Source: Chloroflexota bacterium (GTDB lineage: Bacteria > Chloroflexota > Anaerolineae > Caldilineales > Caldilineaceae). Taken from it: a DNA stretch of 22,565 nucleotides. Shown in pieces: positions 15,707-22,565 of the stretch (positions are counted from its first letter, which is position 1; each line of letters begins with the position of its first letter). The stretch is from NCBI GenBank assembly GCA_016861025.1, contig BOKO01000038.1, forward strand, positions 1 to 22,565, read 5' to 3'. The notes beneath the pieces are model-generated. The model was not told the origin of the DNA and searched no databases. It saw only the letters and a list, made by a program, of their open reading frames with translations. The translations under genes were made by a program, and so were the position numbers.

Positions 15707-18305
15707 CGATCAACTCCATGCGCACGAGCTCCATGGGATCGTCGACGCTCACAACGTGATTCAGCACGAACTGATAGACCGGCCCGCGATCGATATCGCC
15801 GGGCGTGAAGGCCCAGCCATAGCTCGGCAGCTCCATCCCCATGTGCAGCGGCATATGGAAGAAGTAAGGATTGCAGGCCTTCGCGATTTCACTCGCTTGC
15901 GCTTGCGTCTTCGCCGTGATCACGCCCATCAGCCCGATCTCGAGGGGCTTTGCGCCTTTCGGCGGCGGCATTCCGCTCACGCCATTGTAGCCATACATCC
16001 GCAGCGAAATGTGAAACTCACTCTCGGCAAGCCCGGTCGCCGACTTCGCGCGCTGTGTCAACGCGGCGAGCATCTTGTCGTGAAACTCTTGCGGCGACGC
16101 CAACACCTCCGGATCGGTGATACCGACGATCATCACTGTCTGAAACAGATTCCCGGACGCGCCCTCCAGCTTCATCGTATAGGGCTTGGGATCCCACACC
16201 GATCCGGTACCGCGCACGGCGCGATCGTTGAGCTGGATGTACTCACAGCGCGTCGTATCGAGTTCACCGCCTGGCTCGGTCAGACGCCACGGACTCTTAT
16301 TCTCATAGAGCAAATGGCCGGAGATGCTCTCCACCGTCGCCTTGAATTTCGGATCGACCGGCTCGACGTCGAACCCATCTTCGTGGATCTCAATGAAAAC
16401 GCCGCGCTGACCAGTGTTGGCCGACGTCGCCTGCCCGCCGCATTCGGCAATTTTGCCAGCATGCCAGCAAGGCCCCACGGGTGCGCCCTTCCACAAGGCG
16501 AACGCTGCGATCACTGCAGGATCTGAAGCCCGTCCGCCAATGATGATGTCGGCGCCCGCTTCAAGCGCCGCGTGATAAGGCTCAGGCCCCATTAGCGCGA
16601 CAATGTGCAGGCAGCTATCGATCACCTCTTCGGTGAGATCGCCGAGCGGCGGCAAATTCGAGATCCTGCCTTCGGCCAGTTTGCGTTTGATCAGTTGTGG
16701 CGACTGCTCCGAATAGAGCAGCGCAATTTTTGGCTTGTAGCCCTGCTCTCGTGCAATCTCGAGCACGATGTCGCGTGTCCAGTTGACGTTCAGGTCGCCG
16801 CCCGCTTGCCCAGCGGTGCCGATCAGGATCGGAATTTTTGCCTTCTGCTGCGCCGCCATCAGCAGCGTGAGATCCTTCTTCACCGAGCCGCGGTCGTTCT
16901 TCGAAACACCTTTGGCCAGATACGCCGCTCCGCTGTCCGTTGAGCCCGCATCCATCGCCATGGCGTGGGGGCCTTTCGCCAGCGCGTGCTCATCCGCGTC
17001 GCCCTCGGCGTCGCCGCCGAGCGTGATGACGACGCGCCGTGGCGCACTTCCCTCGCCTTCATCCGCTTGCGCGTCATCCTGAGTTTCTCCGTCCTCCTCA
17101 GACGAGGCCTCATCCTCGGGACGCACATAGCCGCGATCGACGGACAGAGCGCCGTTCCGGTCGATGCTCACGAACGCGCCCGCATTCGCCATCTCCTCTG
17201 CATTGTAGCGAAGCGGCCGATCGACCAGCGCAGAGATCTCTCGCTCGATCGCCTCCATGCGGGCTTCAATTTCTTCCGAGTATTCCTCCTGGTCCGCATA
17301 CTCGGCTTCGAGCGTCTCCAACTCGGCTTGCAATTTCTCGACACGAGCCTGTTCCTTCTTCGTGAGTTTCACCTCCTCGCCGTCGATCTCGCGCATCCCG
17401 CGCGCGTGCTGGAACGGTAGATCCACGGCGACGGCCACCCATTTCCAGCCCTCGGCGGCGATGCGTTCGCCTTCCGTCTTGAGCTTTTCCGAAACCAGCC
17501 GGTCGAGAAGCGTGGGATTGTCGAGCCAGCCGCCGTCATCGTCATCAAACAGGTCGCGCATCACATGCCCGCCAGCGGTCTTGAAGGCGTCAACGCCGAC
17601 AAAGCGCGCGCGCTTGTCGCCAGCATGAACCGTGTCCTCGGTGAGTTTTTCGCGGATGTAGGATGGCGATTTATTGTAAGAGTGGGCGAGTTGCTCCCAG
17701 ACCTGTTCCTGTCGCGCATTGTCTTCGTTGACGCTGAAGGCGATCAGCTGGTCGAGTGTCATGCCGTCGCCGGCATAGACCTCAAGCAGCTTGGGCGAGA
17801 CCGACGCAAGGCGGAGGCGCTGACGCACAACCGCGGCGGTGGTTTTGAAGCGTGCGGCGATCGTCTCTATGCCTGAGCCTTCGGCCACCATGCCCTGCAT
17901 CGCCCGAAACTCATCAAGCGGATGGAGCTGCTGGCGGTGAAAATTCTCCGCGTATGAATCCTCTCGCTCGGATGTCTCGGTATTCTCGCTAACGACGCAG
18001 GGAACGGGACCATCCGTGGGGAAGACGCCGCGCTCTACCAGCCGGCCGATCGCCAGAAAGCGCGAACCGCCGGCAGGCACGCAGAAGCGGTCCGTTTCCG
18101 CTCCATTTTCATCGAAGATCGGACGCACATTGAGTGCGGTGAGGACGCCGCGGAGGCCAATGTCGTCAGCGAGCGTTTCGATGTAAGCCTCGTCCCTGAT
18201 CTGCCGGACATTGTCTTCGCTCATCTCAAGCTTGTTGTACGGAATGTCGCGCGCGCGATTGAGCGAGGTTTTCTTCGCGACCTTTTTCTTCGCAGTCCTT
18301 GCCAT
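15699..18305 (-). CDS. in-frame chimera: ParB-like N-terminus fused to AtuA/DUF1446 C-terminus
   Basis: An 868-residue frame. Residues 1 to about 430 are a plasmid-type ParB/RepB/Spo0J-like protein: basic start, ParB nuclease-like domain (about 20-125, with AGGSRFLAIGRL and AENFHRQQLHPLDEF), HTH region (about 145-225), coiled coil (about 313-360) and an acidic linker (396-440). From about 440 to 868 it is an AtuA-family (DUF1446) protein: MDAGSTDSG at 451-459, LIGTAGQAGGD, IIGGRASDPA and WHAGKIAECGG. Such ParB-like proteins normally continue beyond APRRVVITLGG; AtuA proteins normally begin with a further short N-terminal block. Both are missing, so the joint (about 16974-17024) is a deletion fusion. 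The ATG at 18305 is backed by GGAG 8 nt upstream. The partner DUF4387 gene follows at once. AtuA activity in the fusion is uncertain. Confidence 0.9.
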   Translation of the reverse strand: MARTAKKKVAKKTSLNRARDIPYNKLEMSEDNVRQIRDEAYIETLADDIGLRGVLTALNVRPIFDENGAETDRFCVPAGGSRFLAIGRLVERGVFPTDGPVPCVVSENTETSEREDSYAENFHRQQLHPLDEFRAMQGMVAEGSGIETIAARFKTTAAVVRQRLRLASVSPKLLEVYAGDGMTLDQLIAFSVNEDNARQEQVWEQLAHSYNKSPSYIREKLTEDTVHAGDKRARFVGVDAFKTAGGHVMRDLFDDDDGGWLDNPTLLDRLVSEKLKTEGERIAAEGWKWVAVAVDLPFQHARGMREIDGEEVKLTKKEQARVEKLQAELETLEAEYADQEEYSEEIEARMEAIEREISALVDRPLRYNAEEMANAGAFVSIDRNGALSVDRGYVRPEDEASSEEDGETQDDAQADEGEGSAPRRVVITLGGDAEGDADEHALAKGPHAMAMDAGSTDSGAAYLAKGVSKNDRGSVKKDLTLLMAAQQKAKIPILIGTAGQAGGDLNVNWTRDIVLEIAREQGYKPKIALLYSEQSPQLIKRKLAEGRISNLPPLGDLTEEVIDSCLHIVALMGPEPYHAALEAGADIIIGGRASDPAVIAAFALWKGAPVGPCWHAGKIAECGGQATSANTGQRGVFIEIHEDGFDVEPVDPKFKATVESISGHLLYENKSPWRLTEPGGELDTTRCEYIQLNDRAVRGTGSVWDPKPYTMKLEGASGNLFQTVMIVGITDPEVLASPQEFHDKMLAALTQRAKSATGLAESEFHISLRMYGYNGVSGMPPPKGAKPLEIGLMGVITAKTQAQASEIAKACNPYFFHMPLHMGMELPSYGWAFTPGDIDRGPVYQFVLNHVVSVDDPMELVRMELIDA

Positions 18306-18313
18306 GTGTTTCA

Positions 18314-18360
18314 CTCCATGACAGGCGGCCGGAAGACTCTCTTCCGGCCTCAACCTGTCA
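18314..18360 (-). promoter_or_regulatory. hairpin directly upstream of the parB-like ribosome binding site
   Basis: A nested inverted repeat. The outer arms are TGACAGG (18319-18325) and CCTGTCA (18354-18360); the inner arms are GGCCGGAAGA (18327-18336) and TCTTCCGGCC (18340-18349) with a 3-nt loop. It ends 1 nt before the GGAG ribosome binding site (18314-18317) of the ParB-AtuA gene, so in the mRNA it would sit in the leader and could affect initiation or mRNA stability. Confidence 0.7.
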
Positions 18361-18662
18361 CGAAGCCCAAGGCTGCCCTCTCCCTCTGGCGCAGCCGGCC
18401 GCCGCCAGGCGCGACGGCTGCCGGTTGGGATTGAGCGAGATGCGCATGATCGCACACGTCATGCGCGCGGCGTGCGCAATGCGCTGCTGATCGAAAGATG
18501 AACCGGCGGATGCACAGGTTCTTGCGAAAAGGATCGAAGCCCCCGAGGGCCGAGACCCTTGGCTCGGCGTGCAGCGCGAGAGCCTGGCCGCCGGCGCAAG
18601 CTGGTGGTCGCCCCTTTGTTGTCAGGTCAAAAACGGGCCAAATCGCGATACGGCCCATCTAG
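18361..18662. other. hairpin-rich non-coding block upstream of parB-like gene
   Basis: About 300 bp without a supported gene but dense in complementary arms: GCAGCCG/CGGCTGC (18391-18397, 18415-18421), GCGCAT/ATGCGC (18442-18447, 18461-18466), GAACC/GGTTC (18500-18504, 18517-18521), CCGAGGG/CCCTTGG (18543-18549, 18556-18562), overlapping GCCGAG/CTCGGC (18549-18554, 18563-18568), GGCCGCC/GGTGGTC (18586-18592, 18603-18609) and GGGCC/GGCCC (18635-18639, 18652-18656). It may be a structured leader or RNA, a single-strand-active site, or a transfer or partition site. The only minus-strand frame here has arginine-rich, low-complexity content unlike a real protein. Confidence 0.5.
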
Positions 18663-18720
18663 TTGCGTATTAATAACTTATCAAATATGGTGAGTTACAG
18701 GCCATTACAGGCCATATTTG
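18663..18720 (+). promoter_or_regulatory. hipBA promoter and autoregulatory operator
   Basis: CAAATATGG (18682-18690) and CCATATTTG (18712-18720) form a perfect 9-bp inverted repeat with a 21-bp spacer. The spacer holds a perfect tandem repeat of TTACAGGCCA (18695-18704 and 18705-18714). A possible promoter is TTGCGT (18663-18668), a 17-bp spacer, then TATGGT (18686-18691), which overlaps the left arm. HipB antitoxins repress their own promoters through such palindromes, and the first gene starts just after the right arm. Confidence 0.65.
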
Positions 18721-18730
18721 GGTGATTGCC

Positions 18731-19099
18731 GTGAGTTCTCTGAAATCCAAATCGGCCCTTACCCAATTGGGGAGGGATTTACGCGCCACACGGCTCCGCC
18801 GCCAGATAACGGCGGTCGACCTTGCTGCGCGCGCCGGAACCTCCCCTAACACCGTCGCAAGGCTGGAAAAGGGCGACGCTGGCGTCGCGATAGGGACGCT
18901 GGCCGACGTGTTGCTGGCGCTCGGATTGATCGCGCGGCTGGGCGACCTCTTGGATATTCGAAAGGACGAGCTTGGCTTGGCCCTTACCGCCGAGCGCACC
19001 CCGCAGCGTGCCCGTGCCCCTAAGTCGCGTGGCAAAGCAAAAAAGGCGGTGACCAAGAAGACGCCGGGCGCTTCGGACCCTGAGGGAGCGGCGTTCTGA
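18731..19099 (+). CDS. hipB: HipB-like XRE-family antitoxin
   Basis: A protein of about 122 residues with a Cro/CI helix-turn-helix in the first 65 (AVDLAARAGTSPNTVARLEKG, then TLADVLLALGL). A basic tail (RARAPKSRGKAKKAVTKK) follows. It should bind and neutralise the HipA kinase encoded next to it and repress the operon through the palindrome immediately upstream. Two in-frame GTG starts are possible, at 18722 and 18731. I prefer 18731, which leaves GGGTG about 7 nt upstream; the earlier one sits against the operator arm. The stop and the hipA start share one base (TGATG), so the two are translationally coupled. It is probably part of the same integrated element as the recombinase. Confidence 0.88.
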   Translation: MSSLKSKSALTQLGRDLRATRLRRQITAVDLAARAGTSPNTVARLEKGDAGVAIGTLADVLLALGLIARLGDLLDIRKDELGLALTAERTPQRARAPKSRGKAKKAVTKKTPGASDPEGAAF

Positions 19100-20331
19100 T
19101 GGCCGAACAGACCGCCCGCGTCGCGCTTGGCGAAAGCTTAACGCCCATCGGCCAGCTGCGCTTCACGAGGGCAGGCCCTCGCCAGTTCTCGACCTTCAGC
19201 TACGACCCGGCGTGGCAAGAAGATCCGCGCGGCTTCGCCATACAGCCGGACCTGGCGCTGGAAGGCGGCCCCTATCACGCCTCCGGCGCCGGCGGCGATA
19301 TGCGCGACGCACTCGCCGGCGTGTTCATGGACGCCGCGCCCGAGAGCTGGGGCCGACGGCTGCTTGAGCGCGCTTACGGCGCGGGCCTTTCCGAATTCGA
19401 CTATCTCACGCTCTCGGACGATCATAGCCGACAGGGCGCGCTTCGCTTTCTGGACGCCGACGGAAAGATCATTCGCGGCCCCTCGCCGGAATCCGTGCCG
19501 CGCCTCATCGATCTTGAAGCGCTCACAGCGATCGCGCGCGCCTACGAGCAAGGCAGGGATATCTCGATCGAAGATTTGCGCGCACTTGCGGGCGCAGGCG
19601 GCTCAGGCGGTGCGCGTCCTAAAGCCAATGTGCAGGATGGCGACGTGCTGTGGCTGGCGAAGTTCACCTCGGTCCTTGATCAGCAACCCGTCGAGCGCGT
19701 TGAAGTCGCGACGCTGACGCTTGCCAGAGCGTGCGGCATCCGCGCGCCGGATACGCGGCTGGAACTCGCCGCAACTTCGTTTCCCGTCGCCCTGATCCGC
19801 CGCTTCGACCGGCGGGCAGGCGCGCGCATTCCGTACATCTCGGCGCGCACGGCTCTCGGCAAGAGCGCTAGCGAGCTCGGCGCCTATACTGAGATCGTGG
19901 ATTTCATGCGCACCTTCGCGTCCGATCCCGAAGAGAATTTCCGCGAACTGTATCGTCGGCTGATCTTCACGATCCTGGTCTCCAACAAGGATGACCATCT
20001 CAAGAACCACGGATTTCTCTATGTCGGCGACGGCCGATGGCGCTTGTCGCCCATGTTTGACGTCAATCCCGCCCCCGACCGCAACCCGCACCTTGAAACC
20101 GCGATCATGGAAGGCGGACCTCACGATCGATCGATCAAGCTAGCCTTCGAAGCATGCGGCTTTTTTGAGATCGCCGAGGAGGAAGCGCGCGAGATCATTC
20201 GCCAGATCGCCACGTTGATCCGCGCAGAGTGGCGCGGCGCTCTGCAGCGTGTCGGCGTCAGCGGAAGTCTGGCGCGTGAATATGAGCCGGCTTTTGCGCA
20301 TGACGAACTAGAGGCCGCCTTGGCTATTTAG
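19099..20331 (+). CDS. hipA: HipA-like serine/threonine kinase toxin
   Basis: A protein of 410 residues with HipA architecture: an N-terminal subdomain (residues 1-110), a glycine-rich GAGGSGGARPKA loop (165-176) that would include the regulatory Ser169, and the kinase core with SNKDDHLKNHGF (295-306) and MFDVNP (319-324). Asp298 is the expected catalytic base and Asp321 the metal ligand. Family members phosphorylate translation factors, classically glutamyl-tRNA synthetase, and arrest growth; the target here is unknown. The start overlaps the hipB stop by 1 base and is preceded by GGGAG. All key residues are present, so the toxin looks intact and would need a functional antitoxin. It may act as a stabilising module of the mobile element. 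Confidence 0.93.
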   Translation: MAEQTARVALGESLTPIGQLRFTRAGPRQFSTFSYDPAWQEDPRGFAIQPDLALEGGPYHASGAGGDMRDALAGVFMDAAPESWGRRLLERAYGAGLSEFDYLTLSDDHSRQGALRFLDADGKIIRGPSPESVPRLIDLEALTAIARAYEQGRDISIEDLRALAGAGGSGGARPKANVQDGDVLWLAKFTSVLDQQPVERVEVATLTLARACGIRAPDTRLELAATSFPVALIRRFDRRAGARIPYISARTALGKSASELGAYTEIVDFMRTFASDPEENFRELYRRLIFTILVSNKDDHLKNHGFLYVGDGRWRLSPMFDVNPAPDRNPHLETAIMEGGPHDRSIKLAFEACGFFEIAEEEAREIIRQIATLIRAEWRGALQRVGVSGSLAREYEPAFAHDELEAALAI

Positions 20332-20473
20332 GTGCAATGATCGTGTCCGCCTTTTTCCCACACTACTCCGCCATTCTTCGGTCTCGCCTGTCTTTGTTCT
20401 CGCGCCAACGCTCCTCTACGCGGCGAACGAAATTCGCGTTTCGCTCCTCATCTGCTGAGGCGATCATAGGAGC

Positions 20474-20698
20474 ATGGCTCGAAAAAGGCGCGCGAGAAAA
20501 CTGCCAGTCTCTGAGCAGCTCCACCGACTGCTCGGGGAGCCGTGTCCACCTCCCGGCCGGCCACCCAATCACGACTACGCCACGTGGATCGTCACCGACG
20601 ACTGGCCCGACGACGTGCCCGTCACCGAAGCCGAGATTGCGGTTTTCGAGATGTGGTTCGCCGACCTCTTTGACGAACTGTTTGGGCCCATCCCATGA
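20474..20698 (+). CDS. small hypothetical protein linked to the serine recombinase
   Basis: A protein of 74 residues: a basic N-terminus (MARKRRARKLPVSEQLHRLL), a proline-rich turn, then an acidic half (WIVTDDWPDDVPVTEAEIAVFEMWF, ending DLFDELFGPIP). It ends 21 bp before the recombinase start. I recall similar short proteins with a VTDDWP-type motif in front of large serine recombinases of alphaproteobacterial elements, so it may be a directionality or accessory factor, but no function is shown. AGGAG sits only 1 nt before the ATG, which is unusually close. The 142 bp between it and hipA hold no other gene I can support. Confidence 0.65.
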   Translation: MARKRRARKLPVSEQLHRLLGEPCPPPGRPPNHDYATWIVTDDWPDDVPVTEAEIAVFEMWFADLFDELFGPIP

Positions 20699-20719
20699 CG
20701 TAGAACAAAGGCTCGCCCT

Positions 20720-22565
20720 ATGACCGTTCCGCTTCGCGCCGCCCTTTATTTGCGCGTTTCAACGGCTAGACAGGCTGAACACGATGTATCGATTCCCGAT
20801 CAGCGGCGGCAAGGTGAAGCGTATTGCGCGAACCGCGGCTACCAGTTGGTCGAGACCTATGTTGAGCCAGGCGCGTCGGCGACCAACGATCGCCGCCCCG
20901 AATTTCAACGCATGATCGAAGCTGGCACATCAAAGCCCCCCGCTTTCGATGTCGTCATCGTTCACTCCTTCAGCCGCTTCTTCCGCGACCACTTCGAGTT
21001 GGAGTTCTACGTCAGAAAGCTGGCTCGGAGCGGTGTCAAGCTGGTGTCAATCACGCAAGAGATCGGCGACGACCCGATGCACGTCATGATGCGCCAGATC
21101 ATGGCGCTGTTTGATGAGTATCAGTCTAAGGAGAACGCCAAGCACGTTATCCGCGCCCAAAAGGAAAACGCGCGGCAAGGTTTCTGGAACGGCGCCCGCC
21201 CGCCGATCGGCTATCGCACCGTCGTCGCTGAGGAACGCGGCGCGCGGGTCAAGAAAAAGATCGAGATTGACCCACTGCATGCGGACACGGTGAGATTGAT
21301 GTTTCGCCTCGCGCTGCATGGCGATCCTGAGACAGGCTCGCTCGGCGTCATGGCGATCGCCGCTTACTTAAACGAGCGCGGCATCTTCACACGCGACGGA
21401 ACTAAGTGGGGCAAAGGCGCGGTCCACAAGATACTCACGCGGCGCACCTATATGGGCAAGCACGAGTTCAATCGCGAAGATAGGTTCAAGGCGCGCAAGC
21501 CGAAGGACGAAATCGTGGTCGTGGACGTGCCGCCTTTGATCGACCCGGAAACCTTTGAGGCCGTTCAAGCGAGGTTGGCTTCCCGTAGTCCGAAAGTTGT
21601 GGCGCCTCAGGTCGTGGGCGGCCCAACGATGCTGATCGGTTTGACGCGATGCGCCAAATGTGATGGCGCGATGACAATCCGTACCGGCCAGGGCGGACGT
21701 TATCGCTACTACGCCTGCTCCACCAGAATGCGCAAAGGCACGACAGCCTGCACCGGCATGTCCATTCCGATGGCGAAGCTTGATGACCTGGTCGCCTCGC
21801 ACCTGGAGGACCGCCTGTTGCGGCCTGAACGCTTGGCCGTGGTGCTGGACAGCATTCTCGATGGTCGCCAGGAGCGCTTGGACAAGCGTCGCGCAGACTT
21901 GGGGCAACTGAACAAACGCGCCGAGGAGGCGGAACTGCGTTTGAAGCGCCTCTACGACGCTATCGAAGCCGGGATCGCCGATCTGGACGATCCTGCGCTC
22001 AAGGACCGCATCGCGGGCCTCAAGACCCTGCGAGATCAAGCGAAGGACCAAGCGGAGCGGGCGCGCTGCACCCTCGAAGGCGCTGGGGGGCGGTCAATCA
22101 CGGCGGCAGATGTCACCCGGTTCGCCCGCGTGGCGCGCCAACGCATTCGCCGCGAGGGCGGCGGCTATCGGCGCGATCACCTCCGCGCGTTGGCCCAGCG
22201 GGTCGAGGTGGATGTGGGCGAGGTTCGCATAGTCGGCTCGAAGCGCCGACTGCTGCGCACGCTCGCGGCGGGCTTTGGCGCGGACAAGGCCATTGGACCG
22301 GGATGGCAGGAGTGGAGGGACTCGAACCCCCGGCCCTCGGTTTTGGAGACCGATGCTCTACCAGCTGAGCTACACTCCTGTCCCGCCCGCCTTCACGCTT
22401 GCGAACACGGCATAAGGGAAACGGCCGCGCGGGCGCTTACGCCGCCGGCCGGTCGAGGCCGCGCTTATGCCCCAAGGCGCCGCCACGGGCAAGGGCGCGG
22501 ATGGCGCGCGGGGTTGCAGACATGCCCTTCGCGGCGAGGGAGAGGACGGGCGCGGTCCGCATCGT
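20720..22565 (+). CDS. large serine recombinase, reading frame open through tRNA-Trp to the window edge
   Basis: The resolvase catalytic domain comes first (residues 1 to about 150; catalytic Ser14 in LYLRVST, then SIPDQRRQ and HSFSRFFRD). A recombinase domain follows (about 160-290, with GYRTV and GAVHKILTRRTYMGKHEF), then a zinc ribbon with Cys311, 314, 333 and 344, and a coiled coil (about 385-450). The conserved part ends near residue 515 (RVEVDVGEVRIVGSKRRLLRTL). From codon 529 the frame reads antisense through tRNA-Trp (WQEWRDSNPRP) and meets no stop before the window end. It catalyses integration and excision of the element. The start ATG has AAGG about 9 nt upstream. The element's own stop was probably replaced when it inserted at the tRNA 3' end, so the true C-terminus is uncertain. 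Confidence 0.93.
   Translation, partial: MTVPLRAALYLRVSTARQAEHDVSIPDQRRQGEAYCANRGYQLVETYVEPGASATNDRRPEFQRMIEAGTSKPPAFDVVIVHSFSRFFRDHFELEFYVRKLARSGVKLVSITQEIGDDPMHVMMRQIMALFDEYQSKENAKHVIRAQKENARQGFWNGARPPIGYRTVVAEERGARVKKKIEIDPLHADTVRLMFRLALHGDPETGSLGVMAIAAYLNERGIFTRDGTKWGKGAVHKILTRRTYMGKHEFNREDRFKARKPKDEIVVVDVPPLIDPETFEAVQARLASRSPKVVAPQVVGGPTMLIGLTRCAKCDGAMTIRTGQGGRYRYYACSTRMRKGTTACTGMSIPMAKLDDLVASHLEDRLLRPERLAVVLDSILDGRQERLDKRRADLGQLNKRAEEAELRLKRLYDAIEAGIADLDDPALKDRIAGLKTLRDQAKDQAERARCTLEGAGGRSITAADVTRFARVARQRIRREGGGYRRDHLRALAQRVEVDVGEVRIVGSKRRLLRTLAAGFGADKAIGPGWQEWRDSNPRPSVLETDALPAELHSCPARLHACEHGIRETAARALTPPAGRGRAYAPRRRHGQGRGWRAGLQTCPSRRGRGRARSAS
22304..22345. other. inferred attachment site at the tRNA-Trp 3' end
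   Basis: The recombinase gene abuts and overlaps the 3' half of tRNA-Trp, the usual arrangement of an element integrated at a tRNA 3' end with the tRNA kept whole. I saw no second copy of this tRNA segment elsewhere in the window, so the other att site must lie outside or be lost. The exact core cannot be set from one end alone. Confidence 0.4.
22304..22379 (-). tRNA. tRNA-Trp (anticodon CCA)
   Basis: On the minus strand the acceptor stem AGGAGTG pairs with CACTCCT, then a G discriminator and an encoded CCA. The D arm is GCTC/GAGC, the anticodon arm TCGGT-CTCCAAA-ACCGA with anticodon CCA, and the T arm GGGGG-TTCGAGT-CCCTC. All stems are intact over 76 nt. In many alphaproteobacteria tRNA-Trp is followed by secE and nusG. 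Here its 3' side meets the recombinase gene instead. Confidence 0.97.
22437..22565 (-). CDS. possible 3' end of an unidentified gene
   Basis: A minus-strand frame enters from the right edge and stops with TAA at 22437-22439. The last 42 codons are strongly GC-ending and read ...ATPRAIRALARGGALGHKRG.... It lies just upstream of tRNA-Trp on the same strand. I do not recognise it, and the opposite strand is also open here, so it may be chance. Confidence 0.25.
   Translation of the reverse strand, partial: TMRTAPVLSLAAKGMSATPRAIRALARGGALGHKRGLDRPAA

Noticed and set aside
15666..16526. 286-codon plus-strand frame opposite the AtuA half
   Set aside because: Shadow of the AtuA/DUF4387 coding frame.
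18350..18658. 102-codon minus-strand frame in the non-coding block upstream of parB
   Set aside because: The residue mix is unlike a folded protein and the region is better explained by its many inverted repeats.
1..22565. cas genes accompanying the CRISPR array
   Set aside because: No Cas1, Cas2, Cas3 or effector features appear in any frame; they must lie outside the window if present.

Overview
The window looks like chromosomal DNA of a GC-rich alphaproteobacterium. The signs are GC-rich codon use throughout, a ParB-like protein of the kind seen on alphaproteobacterial plasmids and mobile elements, catabolic enzymes that are mostly proteobacterial in character, and a tRNA-Trp with an encoded CCA that serves as an integration site. 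I cannot name a genus.

Layout. (1) 1-3036: a long CRISPR array with 41 full repeats, one truncated terminal repeat and 41 spacers, starting at the left window edge. No cas gene is present; leader and cas genes are expected further left. (2) 3037-3541: debris, including a possible sulfatase fragment. (3) 3542-7935, minus strand: a LysR-type regulator, an internally deleted histidine-kinase remnant, an NAD-dependent D-2-hydroxyacid dehydrogenase and a LeuD/LeuC-type hydro-lyase pair. (4) 8213-12913, plus strand, divergent: an FMN-dependent L-2-hydroxyacid dehydrogenase and a fused indolepyruvate-type 2-oxoacid:ferredoxin oxidoreductase. (5) 12954-18305, minus strand: an FAD-linked 2-hydroxyacid oxidase lacking its N-terminus, a two-domain carboxymuconolactone-decarboxylase-like protein, a DUF4387 protein, and a large ORF whose N-terminal half is ParB-like and whose C-terminal half is an AtuA/DUF1446 protein, joined in frame. 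(6) 18306-18730: a hairpin-rich non-coding block and a palindromic operator. (7) 18731-20331: a HipB/HipA toxin-antitoxin pair. (8) 20474-22565: a small recombinase-associated protein and a large serine recombinase whose reading frame runs antisense through tRNA-Trp (22304-22379).

How it fits together (inference). Regions 3-5 carry three types of 2-hydroxyacid dehydrogenase (NAD, FMN and FAD), a LeuCD-type isomerase and a 2-oxoacid:ferredoxin oxidoreductase. They would converge on 2-oxo acids and then acyl-CoA, so this looks like a catabolic cluster for hydroxy acids, with AtuA, DUF4387 and the CMD protein acting on an unknown intermediate. Regions 6-8 look like the tRNA-proximal end of an integrated element. 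Its parB-like gene has recombined with the catabolic operon, removing the ParB C-terminus and the AtuA N-terminus. Four separate truncation or fusion scars (array end, histidine kinase, FAD oxidase, ParB-AtuA) mark this as a heavily rearranged region.

The observations most worth following are the ParB-AtuA fusion, a change in repeat boundary half-way along the CRISPR array, the structured non-coding block upstream of parB, and the recombinase that reads into tRNA-Trp.
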